Notes: generated by a model from the letters alone, not told the origin. 64,000 nt of DNA from Fomitopsis serialis (GCF_022376445.1 NW_025954970.1:248001-312000); one strand, 5' to 3'. Shown: positions 19,439 to 35,200, numbered from the stretch's first letter. Numbers and translations: made by a program.

Positions 19439-22317
19439 CTAGTCGACGTCCATCTCAGAAGGTCCCTGAGGCTCCTTAGGGGCCTCGCCCTCCTGCTGAG
19501 GCGGCTGCTGGGCATTGGGGGTCTCTGTGCCGCTCTTCGGTGTCTGCGTGCCCGGCGTCTCCACCTTTGGAGGCTTGGGCTTGGGCTTCGTCAGGATAGG
19601 CGTCGAGAAGTAGATGATGTCGTCCTTCTTCTTGAGCACGTCCGCGGCGGTGAGGACCGGGTCGACGTCCTTCGGGCGCTCAGACTGGCGCGCGATTTGG
19701 TCCTCGAGCCACTGTTGGATCGTCGCGCACCTCTCGACGACCGCCTGCTTGTCCTTGTCGTCGATGTGCGAGTACTTCTCGTCCGTCGACGTCGCCTCGG
19801 ACATGTAGCGGTTGATCGTCTCCCGCAGCTGGCTTATCACCGCCGACCGTTGCTCTGTCTCCTTGTAGCGGTTCGTGATCGGGTCGCCGAGCTTCTTGAG
19901 CACGTCGAGCCGCTCGACGTACGCGGACTTGGTCGCGTCCTCGCCCTCCTCGCTGTAGAGCCAGTCCTCGGCTTCCTGGAGAGCCTTGAGGAGAGTCTCC
20001 TTCTCGTGCGCCTTGACGTAGACAGCATAGCGCTCGTCCAGGCGACCGCGCATGTCGTAGACGTACTCCTCAAGAGCGTTTTTGCGGTCCTGTGAAATGC
20101 ACATCAGCATTGGATTGTACGCAAACAGCGGCAACACCGACTGACCTCGGTGTCCAGGACAAGCTTGTCGGCAGCGTGCATCTCGGCTTCCTGCTCCTTG
20201 AGCTTCTCGAGGATAGAAGGGTCCAAGGAGGTCGAGCCCCAAACGAAGGGGACGTCTACTTTCCTGGTGTTCTTCTTCTTCTTGGGCTGCTCCGCCCCCT
20301 CACCATCCACCTGCATTGGCTCGTCGACCTCCTCGACGACCTCGATGTAGACCTGTTCGAAGGTGACGACGCCGTGCTGGTTCAGGCGCGTACGCACGCG
20401 CACAGTCGAGTGGTCGCCATTCTCGTTCGGGCCGACGTCCTTCGCCGTGAACTTCGCGATCCAGGGGTTGATCCCGCCAGGAAGGACCGACGGGTCCGCG
20501 TACGCGACCTCGATCTCGAACGGCTGCTTGCGGTAGAAAGTGAGCGCCTTCGTCGACGGGAGCCCGTTGCCCTTCGGGAACACGAGCAGCTCATTGTCCT
20601 CGTCGGTCTCATCCGGCTGGCGCTCCCACTGGAACTTGACCCCGTACGACGAGATGTCGTGCATCGAGAAGTCCCGCACGCGGAAGATCGGCGAGAGCAT
20701 CGCGCACGCGAACGTCGCACCCCGCGCCGCGGCCTCGTCCTGGTTCAGCGTCGTCATCAACACCTTGCCCTCAAACACCGACTGGATCTTCGCCCGGACC
20801 GCCGGAATGCGCGTGCCCCCGCCGACGAGCTCGATCGCATCGATCTGCTCCAGCGTGAGGCCCGATGCCGTGAGTGCCTCTTGGATGGGCGCGGGGATGC
20901 GGTTCAGCACGCCCTCGATGAGCCCCTCGTATTCCTCGCGCGTCAGGCGGGACGACGCGTCGATATCGTTCATGATCGACTCCACGTTCAACGGCGCCTC
21001 CGCGTTCGCAGAGAGCACCTTCTTCACCTTGTCGCAGCCTGCGGCGAGGCGGAACATCGCTTTCGGGCTCGACAATACGTCGATCTTGTACTTCTCTTTG
21101 AACTCCGTGGCGAAGTGCCGAACGAGGGCGTAGTCGATGTCGCGGCCGCCCGCATGGCGGTCGTACGCAGTGGCCTTAACGTCGAGCCGGCCCTTGGAGA
21201 ACGCGACGACGGCGCAAGAGGTGGAGGAGTGGCCGACGTCGACGAACACGACATGACGGGGGTTGTCTAGCTCGGGCAGGTCAGATTTCGTGATACCGTA
21301 GCCGAAGGCGACGGCGGTCGTGTCGTTGATGAGACGAAGACAGTTGAGTCCAGCAATCTGCGCTGCGTCAAGCGTCGCACGTCGCTGGACATCAGTGAAC
21401 CACCCAGGGACGGTGATGACGACGTCGGAAACGCCAGTCTTGAGCTCATTTGCAGCGATGTCGCGCAGCTTGCCCAGGTACATGGCAGTGAGCTGCGTGA
21501 CGGAGAATTGCCGTTGCTCGCCCGCGTAGGTCACCTATAGAGAACAGTCAGTCCTTCCGATACTGACCAATTCGTACTAAGAATTTTGGCGTAAGCCTCC
21601 AGTCAATCCCTAGTAGGTCTCCATCTGACTCGTCATCCCATGTCAGACCCATATACGCGAGGCACCAGATCGGCACGATCGTATGTTCTGCACTCGCGAG
21701 CGGATTGCTCACGGGCAAGTACAATAACGGCATGACGGTGAATGCTCCGAGTCCTTGTCGAGATCAACGCTTCTCCACGCGATACATGACAGTCACCCAA
21801 CCCTGGTGTCATCAGTGGTACCCGGGGCAGCACTATGCTGCTCAACTATCGGTTTTATTTCCCGGAACCCCTGCCAAAACCCTCGAAACGGCACTCGAAC
21901 TCACCTGGACGCCAACGCTGCCGTTCACATCTAAGAGTGTAGCATTGTGGAACTTCTTCTCCACTTCATGGACTTCAGGATCGCTGAATGTACGGCCGAT
22001 GAGCCGCTTCAGGCCACCGACGGTATTGCGGAAGTTGGAGGTCTCTAGCGTTTTTGCAGCCTCCCCAATTGCGCGCTGCTTCGGACCAAAAGAAACGAGT
22101 GATCTGCGATCCTGCACATAAGTATGTAGCTCACAACGCGCTGAGAGTTATCGACATACGGCGTGGCGCGATTTGAGACTTCATTGACAATGATATCGAT
22201 TCCGCGGTGTCGCGCGACACCGATCTGCGGGAATTATCAGTATAAAAACATGACTATCAAGGTAGCTTGCGCACTTTGCTGTGCAGCGAACCGAAGTCTA
22301 TGCCGACGACGGACATG
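19439..22317 (-). CDS. SSE1: Hsp110/Sse1-type Hsp70 nucleotide-exchange chaperone
   Basis: Cytosolic Hsp110: nucleotide exchange factor for Hsp70 and holdase. Exons: 22317-22276, 22225-22160, 22103-21905, 21534-20146, 20089-19439. The protein starts [14 protein letters not shown] (phosphate-binding loop) and continues with [18 protein letters not shown], then [39 protein letters not shown] and [14 protein letters not shown], all hallmarks of the Hsp110 ATPase. The SBD-beta, an acidic/Lys insertion ([11 protein letters not shown]), a helical lid and a Pro/Glu-rich tail ending SEMDVD follow. Corrected length is 781 aa. Exon 2 has one surplus A (GCGGAAATCGAT near 22199), which breaks the frame between VARHRG and [11 protein letters not shown]. 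The intron 21535-21904 (370 nt) is unusually long. The frame break is probably a sequence error in an otherwise well-conserved gene. Confidence 0.9.
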
Positions 22318-22728
22318 ATGGAGGTAGCGAAAGACGGAGAATGAGAGTCGTAACGCGTCGATCGTGCAGAGCACGCTTTTACGCGCCCAAAAATGCGAGC
22401 GATGGTGCGGCGCCTACGGGAGTTCGCCAGAGTTCGCCTCAGTTCGTCTGTATTCCAGGCGGTTCGTCGCTCTTCCAAACATGCAGGCGTGCAGGCCGGC
22501 GCGTGCATCGATATCGCGCGCATCGCCTCCTCGAGGCACAGACCACACTGTAACAACAACATTCGAGCTGCGAACGAAGTACGACAAACCCGAGTACTTG
22601 GAAGGTTTTTATGTAACGCGTGTTTCTATACACACATGAGGCAAACTTGCACATCACTACTATCTACCGCAGGTACAAATCTCGTTTCCGCGTCCGTCCA
22701 AGACACGCAGGAACAATACCACCTAATT

Positions 22729-25567
<2,839 letters not shown>

Positions 25568-25863
25568 CCTTGCAATGTGCGTCGGTGTGTTGAATTTTCT
25601 GTGATCTCTGTGCAGGAGGATGGAGCGACAAGCTAATCTGGTGAAGATCAGCCTTTGCATCCAGTCTTTTTGCGCGCACACCGCGCCGAGTCACGTCCCC
25701 ACGAGTGGAAGTATGGCTTATGTAAGACACGCGATCGAAGGCTGGCGAGATCTCAGATTTGGCGGTGCGTGAATATTAAAAGTCCGTCAGGATCCCCGCG
25801 TTAGGCGCCTAAGTCCGCACTGCTCAAGCAGTAGCGGTGAACACCTCGCCTCTGACCACCACC
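25568..25863. promoter_or_regulatory. divergent promoter region, KRS1 / RBR ligase
   Basis: 296 bp separate the two start codons. No TATA box of clear position is visible; both genes are housekeeping-type, so a shared TATA-less promoter is likely (inference). Confidence 0.4.
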
Positions 25864-27909
25864 ATGTCTTCCGCTGACGAGTACTCCGACGACGACATCG
25901 GCTATTATGATGAGGACGACGATGAGATGCTCGTCGACGACGACGGTAAGTGTGGTACCGCTGCCGCTCGTCCTAGGGTGCTGATAAAGCTACCCCAGGG
26001 TCTGCTTCTGAGATGGAGCTCGACCCTCTGAACGACTTCAACGAAGGGTCCTCACGGAAGAAGATCTACGAGGTTGACTACGAGAGCCTTTCCCAAGGCG
26101 ATGTCGAGAAGCAAATGCAGGGCGATGTAGACTACATTACCAGCATATTCGGTGTCACAGTACGTGTCTGTCGTGCACATCCCCGACCGGTGCTAACCCG
26201 ACTAGTCGGACGTGGCATCCCTGCTATTACGGCACTTTGACTGGAACAAGGAGAAGCTCATAGAAAAGTACATGGACAATGCTACGATGGTCTCTGTAGC
26301 TGCGGGTATCACGCCTCCGGAGAAGGCGCCGAGGCGACCCGCTGCCTCCGGTGGGCGTTTGCACTCATCCTCTGAGTTGTCGAAAGAGAGCCTAATAGGT
26401 CCGCGCCGTTCTTCGCGGCGTACCGCTCCTGCAGCCACCAAGTCTGGCAAGTCCAAGCTCCTAGAACGCGCCACTCCGCCCGCGCGGAACGAGCCGTTCG
26501 TCTGCCCGATTTGCTTCGATGACAGTCAAACGGAATTCCTGTCGATGGTTTGTGACCACAAGTTCTGCAACGGCTGCTGGGCTGCATACATCGAGAGCAA
26601 GGTCAAGACCGAGGCGGAAAGCCGGATCACCTGCATGGCTGAAGACTGCGATGTCGTCGCGCCGAACGCGTTCGTCAAGCAAGCGTTGGCGGAAGATAAG
26701 GGAACATGGGAGCGCTTCGAAGAGCTGCTCGTGCGACACTACGTCTCTCACAGGCCGGAGCTCAAGTACTGTCCTTATCCGTCGTGCACTCATACCGTGT
26801 CGTGTTCGATCACCAAGGCTTCCTTGGCAACGCAAGTTCCTATTGTGATCTGTGGCAACGAGGCGACACACAAATTCTGCTTTGGGTGCAATGTTGACAG
26901 CGACCATCGGCCGGTCGTGTGTGCCGTCGCGAGGATGTGGCTACAGAAGTGCCACGATGACAGTGAGACTGCGAACTGGATCAAGAGCAACACCAAGGAG
27001 TGTAGCAAGTGCCAGAGCACGATCGAGAAGAATGGGGGATGCAAGTAAGTACGACAAGTTTTCAATGCGGTGTTTCACTCACTCGTCCCAAGCCATATGA
27101 CGTGCAAGAAGTGCAAGTATGAGTTCTGTTGGGTCTGTATGGGTAAGCCTCCTTTGTGCAGGTCACACGATCACGTAATTTTGATTGTACACCAGGCCCG
27201 TGGTCAGAGCATGGTACTTCCTGGTACAACTGCAATCGGTTTGATGAGAAGGCCAGTAAGGATGCTCGCGATGCCCAATCCCGTAGCCGGGCGTCTCTCG
27301 AACGCTACCTTCATGTACGTACGCATATATAGTACGTGTGGATACATCGTAACGTCGTCATGCAGTACTACAACCGGTGGGCCAACCACGAGCAGTCGAA
27401 GAAGCTGTCGGTCGAGTTGTACTCAAAGACGGAGAAGAAGATGGAGGAGATGCAGATGACGTCGGAGCTCTCCTGGATCGAGGTCCAGTTCATGAAGAAG
27501 GCCGTCGACGAGGTCATCAAGTGCCGCACAACGTTGATGTGGACCTACGGCATGGCGTACTACCTGGAATTCGGCAACGAGAAGGAACTGTTCGAAGATA
27601 ACCAGCGGTTTGTCACTCCTTGTCGTTATATGCCTCGTGCTCATGTCGATTTAGTGACCTCGAGCGTGCCGTGGAGGATCTGTCCGAGCTGATCGAGTCG
27701 CCGCTTGACCCCGAAGTCATCAAGACACTCCGTCAGAAGGTGACTGACCGCACTGTACGTAACCGAGATCATCGTGTCACCCGATTGTTGATTGATTGTG
27801 CTCGTAGGTGTATGTTACCAAGCGTAACGAGATCATGCTTGAAGACACGGCGCGCGGCTTTCTAGACGGACGGTGGTCATGGAATTCTCCTATCGCGGGT
27901 CTGGAGTGA
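25864..27909 (+). CDS. Ariadne-type RBR E3 ubiquitin ligase, 564 aa
   Basis: RING-between-RING ligase that passes ubiquitin from E2 via a RING2 cysteine. Exons: 25864-25945, 25999-26159, 26206-27044, 27093-27142, 27196-27314, 27366-27607, 27655-27754, 27808-27909 (565 codons, phases exact). Order: acidic N-terminus ([19 protein letters not shown]), UBA-like helices ([19 protein letters not shown]), RING1 ([19 protein letters not shown]), IBR ([25 protein letters not shown]) and RING2 ([33 protein letters not shown]). The RING2 Cys in GGCNHMTC is the expected catalytic one. The C-terminal Ariadne helical domain runs from [14 protein letters not shown] to the end. The in-frame ATG at 25837 is possible, but 25864 matches the usual start. 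Confidence 0.95.
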
Positions 27910-28540
27910 TTTTCTCACAAGTGTTGTCTCTTTTCATACCGTTGTACACCGCTGCTTTCTTTCCATCGCTATCTCTCCAGCCTCCGACCACATCATCGTT
28001 ATCTCCCTGCAACTATCCATCCCTCGGTTCCATCGCACCTCCCCCATAATGATTACCTTGTAAATACATTGTATCTATGGACTTGTACGGCGTGTAGGTT
28101 TGTATAAGAGATGATTATCCTGGACGAGTGTATCCAAGGCACCTGGAAGAATGCTATGCCCTCTGTTGTGTCTTCCTATGTACCATGAGGTACCATGGCT
28201 ACGGGAGGGAGATCTGTCGATCATTCGCAGGGTCCTTCTGACAGGGTTTACGACTTGCTGATCCGAGTCGCTGTGGTACGTCCACTCTTTTTTCTTTTCT
28301 TCTTTTTTTATTTTCACCGGATTTATAGACTGTACTGAAGGTACATGCAATCGTAATAACGGACACGGAATAGAGTGTCGTAGGGAAATGGGACGCCTTG
28401 CGGCTACCTGCGTAAACCGCTGCCTCTCTTGCCTGACAGCAGACCTTGCCGCCCTCCCAGCCCAATCCCAGCCCTCTTGCAGCCCATGGGGCGTGTCGGG
28501 GTAACTTCGGTACGTCCACTCTGACCCGCTGATTTCCACA
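27910..28540. other. RBR ligase 3' flank, no gene seen
   Basis: T-rich sequence follows the stop, with a pyrimidine tract around 28288-28312. No supported coding region. Confidence 0.4.
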
Positions 28541-29119
28541 TCCTACAGCACACGCAGAATTCCCTACGAGTCGCGATTCGCATGTCGATGTCTTCCGCGC
28601 TCGTACCTTCGACCTCAGGCCTCAAGGCCTCACCCTCTACACCCAGACCGTCAGCGCCACTGCCGTGTGTCCCAAGTGTGTCCTGAGGCTCCTCGACATA
28701 GCCGAATAGACCGCCGAGTTGACCATCGCACGCAAGCACTGCTCCGGGGCGAGAGCGGCTTCGTTGGGGTTCTAGAGGAAGGCGAAGCAAACATTGCCGG
28801 TCGTGAAGGACCCGGGGATATTGGGAGAGGGTTTGTGTGGGGAAACAGCAATTACCGGAAGCGATGCTCACGCGATTGCGAAGGTATTCAAACCCGCCCG
28901 CAAGCTGGGCAATTACATTGTCAGGGTAGGGGAGTGGACATCAATGTACATCAGATTGGACGTGCTGCCGATGGCGTTGAGAATCATTGTCACGCTGAGC
29001 AACCAGTAGTAGTATGTACTTTGGCGCTTGGCGCATAGACTGCGCCAAGCGCCAAAGAAATGCATACATAAAAGCAGAGGCTCCCTTAAAGAGATGGAGA
29101 TGAGGCGTCGAGTAAGCAA
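28541..29119 (-). pseudogene. remnant of a multi-pass membrane protein (uncertain)
   Basis: On the minus strand 29119-28913 encodes a segment with a hydrophobic helix (YYYWLLSVTMILNAIGSTSN). Some 130 bases further on, in other frames, come SFTTGNVCFAFL, NPNEAALAPEQCLR and GGLFGYVEEPQDTLGTHG. The order and spacing recall the ends of fungal seven-helix proteins of unknown function, but the frames do not join into one model and no start is convincing. Either a decayed gene or one with unusual splicing. A 17-bp perfect hairpin lies inside its 5' part. Confidence 0.3.
29019..29057. repeat. perfect 17-bp inverted repeat, 5-nt loop
   Basis: CTTTGGCGCTTGGCGCA, loop TAGAC, then the exact reverse complement. 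Each arm itself contains two GGCGC-like words. Confidence 0.95.
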
Positions 29120-29129
29120 AGGTCATATT

Positions 29130-30751
29130 GCACGTACTCGCTGCCTCTCAAGACCCTGCATTCAAGACGCGACCATTCACCGGCAGGTTATTTTTCAGCA
29201 CTGGCCAGAAGGCTACACACTGACTCAGTGAGATGTGGTCTGGGGGTTTTGCAAAATAAACTGAGAATTCCGGTAAGGGGTCGCCGCGAGGACAAGGGGA
29301 AATGGCTTACAAGTAAACGAGTCCATAATACGCATAGGTTGCGTATACGACCAAGTGGGAATTTGAGTTTGACCGCACTCGCGGTCTTGGCTTTTTCGTA
29401 CGATCCGACTTGGGGTCGGAGGGAACATAACGTACGAGTTTGTGACGCCGTCACAGTGAGACGTGAAGCTCATTGGAACAAACGTCACGGCCATGTTCGC
29501 GTCAGCGTAGAGCCAGGTTGGTAGTCTGCTCAGATATTTGCACCCCATGGCTCGAGTCAATGGCCGCTCAACGGAAGTGGTTTCATCGGAAACTCTAGTA
29601 ATCATGATGTAGAGGTTAGAACACAGACCTTCGCAACCTGTCACGAAAGGCTACGAACCTTGGGAATGCATCGACTCATCTGCCAAGTGTCCACTGGCTG
29701 TTCTTACGGGCTGAATTGACAGAACCGAATCACGACGTCTCTTCGATCCCTTCGACGTAATTCCTAGTCCGCCGCCTTGGCATGGAGTCTGGATGCTTCC
29801 CCAACAAAAATGATGTACTCGTAGTATGTCCGAGTCGGCGGCCGCAATGTGGTATATTCTGCCAGCACTGGGTCACCGTGCCATTGTCTGGGATCTGCCT
29901 GGGCTCCGGTCAACTGATGAGCGCAAAATGGAATAAATTCATACCTCAAACTGCGGCCCTTCTGGTATGTAGAGAAGGCAGACAGACATCCCTCGTCCAG
30001 GCGTGGGCGATATCAGTAGCTCTTCAAGCCAGTCGGTGGAAATTCTATGAGGACCAGTCACACGTCGTGTCAGTTGGTTATACATAGACTCGTCAGTGCC
30101 ACGCGATTTCACGGGGGTAACACGGTTGAGGGACGTACCGGCGACTTGTTAGGCAGCCTCTGATATCGAGTTGGCAAGAAGTGCATTTATTGGAACAGAC
30201 TCAGCGCAGGAAGAAATAAATGATTTATACCTTACACTAGTACAGGAACATAGCACGAGCGTACACATGATGTCGATTGTCGTGAAATGGAGTAAGTCGA
30301 TCCCTCCCTATCCTGTCCACGTGAAGTCCGATTGAGATAATGTCCTATGTAGTCAGGCAAGGAAAACGCGTCGTAAACGAGACCGTGTCTAATGCGCCCC
30401 AAAGAAGGTAACGAAGCAGGAACCCTACTTCAACGCGCGTCAACATGCAGCGGTGTGCCTGTCCAGGGTGCCACTTGCGCCAGGCAGCGTACGCAAAGGG
30501 AAGCTGCGCAGCCCGCAGCTGCGCGCAAAGCATGCCCGAAGGGCTCCCGTGGAGGTATAAAGGCAGCAGGTAGACGATTGCAGCATGCATTCTCTCTCCC
30601 TCCTCCTGCAGCCTCGGCATTCGTTGAAGGCGACCACGCGGCATAGTCGAACACAGGGGAATATCCAAGGACACCCGCCGAAGCTGTGCGAATTTCTGTC
30701 CCGGATGCTCCGCCATTCGGGCGTGGCAAGTGATATGTAGGCCGCTGTTTA
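29130..30751. other. no gene recognised
   Basis: Several open frames of 60-140 codons occur on the minus strand (for example 29225-29644), but they have no start context, splice logic or family motif I can support. Confidence 0.4.
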
Positions 30752-32278
30752 TCAGCGGAGGGCGGTCGAGTACTCCGTGGTGGTGTCATCAATGGCAAAA
30801 TCCTGCCCAGGTACGCGGGAGATCAACAGAATGCTCTGCTCGTCAGGCTCGCCCGCTCTGGCCAACGCGTGGTGCGAATCGTGTGGTGCGTGTTCTCCGG
30901 AATATGTCCTCTCAGGGGCGGGAGGAAGCGTCGTCGTGGACGCTGCCATCGCGCCCGGACGCGCCCCCAGCCCGGACGGTTTGGCCCCGTCCAAGACACT
31001 CCCCGAGGGAGGTGGTAGCATCTCCGTCGGCACCTCGTCGAGATTGAGCTTAGATTGCTGAACAGCTCGGAGAGGACGGACGCGCCCCGAGCGATAGCTC
31101 GGGCTCTTCCGCAATCCATCCGTGTACTTGACAATACGGTCCCAGAGGGACTTCGGATGGCTCTTGCGCTCGGGTCGCAGGAGGAGCGCGCTGTCGCTCG
31201 CCGATATGCTGCGGCCGTGGGTCGGGACAGGGAAGTATCCGTGGTCCTGCTCCTCCGTCTGCTCCTCCTCGATCTGTGGCTGGAAGTACGGCGACGTTGC
31301 GAAGGAAGGGGGGACAGTGGACAGCGAAGAGGACGCGGAAGGCTGGTGCGCATGCCCGTTAGTGCGCAGCCACTCACCTTCCTCGTCGCCGTCGTCGATC
31401 TGCCAGTTCGGATCCCGCATGCCGTCTCGCGAGCGCACAGATCGTGTCCCAGGAAGGAGCCCATACAAGAAGGACGGCGCATTGAGACGCGCCCGCACCG
31501 AGCCCGAGTGCGCGCTGGGTGATCCTCTTGGCCGGCGGGACATGCCGCCGGAGCCGGAAGATGTGGAGCTATGGTGTCGCCGGCGGTAGCAGCAGAAGAA
31601 CACGGTTGCGAGTACAGCGACAACCAGTCCAGCAGCAATGGGAGTGGCGATTTGGACGGCGGTCCAGGATTCGGATCCTGGCAGCGAGCAATGTCATCGA
31701 CATCAGCGGGACTATCTCAACAGGTCTAGCTTACGTGGGGAGATGTGGGGTCGTCTGCGGGCGATCGACACCCAAAATGAGTTGAGAGGAGGAGGAGGGC
31801 GCGGCAAAAACACCTGGGTTGCCTCGGGGGAACGGGAAAACCATGGACACCATGACGGAGATGGCGAACCTAAGTTAAGGAGTGATAATTAGGTTTCCCG
31901 GCGAGTTAGACGCCGCAGTGCAGTGAGTGGCGTTATTATTCACCTTCTCGGTGCTGCGGCAAGTCTGATACCTGAACCTCCCTCATCCACGACGGCGCGT
32001 TTCGCCAGAGCGCGTCCGACCCCCGGCCAAGTCCCTCCTTGTTGATCCTTTTGAGTATTTCCAACAACTCATTGATACGCAGCACTCACGGCAATTAGCC
32101 CAACGTGACAGGGTACCTGTGGAGAAAGCAGAACTGAATGTCAGACGGGACGCCGACACCCTTATATCCTGGACTGCGATCGTACTCTTTCAGCTTGAAG
32201 GATCGGAACGGCCCCGACTCTGAGCGTGACGTTGACGAGCAAGACACCCGCTGCAGCAAGGACCGCGGCGGAACGCAT
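30752..32278 (-). CDS. secreted-signal, single-pass membrane protein, 424 aa
   Basis: No named family. Five exons join in perfect phase: 32278-32186, 32116-32090, 32037-31944, 31869-31735, 31677-30752. The protein starts MRSAAVLAAAGVLLVNVTLR, a signal peptide. A short, Pro-rich extracellular part follows (about 115 residues, including WCPWFSRSPEATQVFLP and LNSFWVSIA). Then comes a single helix (VQIATPIAAGLVVAVLATVFF) stopped by CCYRRRHH. The cytoplasmic tail is about 280 residues, Ser/Pro-rich, low-complexity, with an acidic patch (DDGDEEGEW), and ends in TTTEYSTALR. The layout resembles fungal wall-stress or polarity sensors (short ectodomain, one helix, disordered tail), but no Cys-rich WSC domain is present. 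The role in sensing is inference. The start is chosen because the signal peptide and all four phases agree. Confidence 0.65.
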
Positions 32279-35200
32279 CAGGCGCGACCAGGGATGGAGG
32301 TGGTCAATACATAGGCGGGCACTGCGCGCTGCGCGCAGAGAAGAGAGCGACGGCTGAAATTCGGCGTCAGCGCTCTGGCTGCAAGTTGACAGCGCGCAGA
32401 GGCGCGAGATCTGCATCGCCGGAAAAACTCCTGCCCAGATCCGGGCTCGCACTGCCGATGCACCAAGACTCAGGCACCCGCCTGCTTTTACGTACTGTAC
32501 AGACCTCGGGATCTTCTCCGAGCCCATCTGCAGCGGTCGCTTGCCTCCTCTTGCCTTTCGTGGGTGCTGTGCGACACTGCATCGCCTTTATTCCCCATTG
32601 CTGATTGCCTCCGGCCATGCGGTATCGCTCTGAGTGGGTACACAACCGTCGCGTGGCTCAACGGGACTTTCTCCAACAACAGATGTGAACTTGGGCAGCC
32701 TGAGGTGCGTCACGGTCGTTTCGTCAGATTTCGATCCTATCGTTTGCTCACCCTTCCACTCAGCCATACCACAGTGAGAGTACCCAACACAAGACTGTCT
32801 CTCCTTTCAGCGCCCGGCGTCCTGCCTCCGTAATAGCGACTCGGAGCCTCAGACACGGTGGCGAACCCGGCTGTCTAGGTTCATCTACTTACACCGCCGG
32901 CTCGCCACTGTGTCCGCGACGTACTTGGGGAATCGGTACCGACGGCGTCGCACCGATGTGACTCTTGCGCATCACTGCATCGCATTGACGGACGACATTG
33001 ACAGAACCTTGCATTTGCGCGGGCCTCGGACATCCTCAGGCTGTACCGGAGCAGTGCCCGCGATCACTGCTGTGGTCGACTACCCGTGCCCATCATCCGC
33101 CTCGAAGCATCTTCCAGTGAAACTACCGCCAACATCGTTTTGTGGTATCAGCCGCGCTTGGAGGAGGCAGTAAAGACCTGTTTCTAAGTACACGATGACG
33201 CTGGAAACATCCACCACCGCCCGGAGCTTGCCCCGAAGCACGGTCAAACGGTGTGGTTCGCGGTGCGTTGGATGTGACGGATAATCCTTCCGTGTTCAGG
33301 ACAGCGCGAGGCGGTGTGCGGTATGGGTCGGTTCACATCTATCGCATCTCTGTCAGTGGTTATCTCCTTCGACGTCACGTTCCAGGCTTCAATCTCCCTA
33401 GGATACGAGAGACATCGCCATTCGCCGCTCGGAGATGTCTCTCGGACACTAGGTAGGTCGCCGCATTTGCAACTGGAGTTAATTGGTGTGGTGACAGGCT
33501 GAGAAGACACGGGAGCGTGGTGGACCCGCGTCTTCCTGCACGTATGCATACATCACCTAAGTATCCTAGACTAACGCTCGTTTGTGCAGCTACCTCTGCG
33601 TCACGCAAAGCACACGCGCTTCCACTGGTGCACAGGCCGGCCTTGCAGACGCTTGTGTGGCCGCGACACGTCGTATACAGACAGCGGTAAGCACACTCAA
33701 TGGGACAACTCGCAACGACCTGCTCACGAGTTGATCATCATGATCTGGAGAAGGGCTCGTGGTAGGGCTTCGGAACGACCTTGCCATCGCGTGGGAGGAC
33801 TGCAAACATCTCACCTGCCAACGTGCACAGCGGCGATGCGCACATCCTGGGTGCGCGGGAAGGAACGACAGCTCGGCGGGAGTTATGAACGGGGGTCAAA
33901 GTCCATATCCAGGACCTCTTCCGGCGTAACTCGTGAAAGTCAACCTATACTGGACCGCACAAGATTGGCTGGGACATACACGAACCCTCGTGCTTGAGGC
34001 TGATTCATGAGCGTCAACTGCCAGGCGAGTCGTTGAACGTTCAGCGGGACTCACTATGCGCCTAGGATGGTATTTGTTCTCAACGCATCATAGCAACCCA
34101 ACATGTATACACCACTGAATGACAGCCTGCGGTCACGGAGACGTAGCCGCGGGCGATCGGCCGGAGCATGTTTGGATTGGAAACACGAAACATTCTTCCC
34201 CTACCCACATAGTCCTCGGCGGCTCGAAGGCACGTACGCTATCGTAACGTCAACCGGTGCTTTCTACCTCGATGGAATGCGCCGCGCACAATGGGCCAAA
34301 TGCTACGGCGTAGGTGATGAAGACAGTTTTGGTTATCTAAAGAGACATGGAGTGACCCGCCGGACGCATACTTGAAACAGCCCCGTGCGCGCAGTCTGAT
34401 ACGACCCGAGTACAACTGCAGACGCGCCGGATCGATCGGTACGTCTCGGGATACCTACCATCCTCCTCCTCTTGCAGTCGGGCAGGTGTTCCGTGGTGCA
34501 GCGACAGACTCAAAAAGGGGCCCCGCCTACGGCGACCGTACCTCCCGGACGTTCGCACTCATATTACGCATCGCCGCACGGCCCACAGAGACGACGCCTT
34601 CTCCCGGGTGAGCTTCGCCGCTGGCATCCACATCGACACTCGGGCAAGCCTTCCGAGAGGCATGCACGAAGTTCAATGACGAATTCGAAGATGGTTCCCA
34701 TCGCCGCCCACCGGTAACCGTACTTCCCGGAAACTGGGCACGGACTGGCGGAGAAGGTCCCCGCTTTCCGCGTCTCCGTTCCGTCCAGCACTTGGGGATT
34801 GGTACGGAGGAGAGTGGTCCGCTGATGGCAGACGTCAGTACTTACTTCGGTGTGGTTGTGACCGATGGCGGCGGGCGCTGCCGCCGGACGTACGGGAGGG
34901 TGTTCGTGGGTGATGCGCGCTGACTAGGCTGGATGGGATGTGGTCTAGAGTGCGCGTATTGTGATCTGAGTCTGCGCGCGGGGTGCATGCTCGAAATTGG
35001 GGAGGGGAGGATCGTTTTGGCCCGGACACCGCAGTTTGCTATCAGAACAGTCATACGTGCTGTCTTACCCCTTTGATCATGCAGTGACAACGTATGTTAG
35101 CACCCATTGGCTGCGAAGTCGACGTCGACCAGTCTAGGTTCGCAGGTATGACCGTTCCATTCAGCGATTTGTATGATGCCCCGACAGCTAGCTGACGTGC

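Noticed and set aside
20092..21270. 392-codon plus-strand frame opposite the Hsp110 gene
   Set aside because: Arg/Leu/Asp-rich mirror of a GC-rich coding strand; Hsp110 motifs on the other strand are unambiguous.
29225..29644. 139-codon minus-strand frame as a gene
   Set aside because: No splice-linked neighbours, start context or recognisable motif; left as unassigned sequence.
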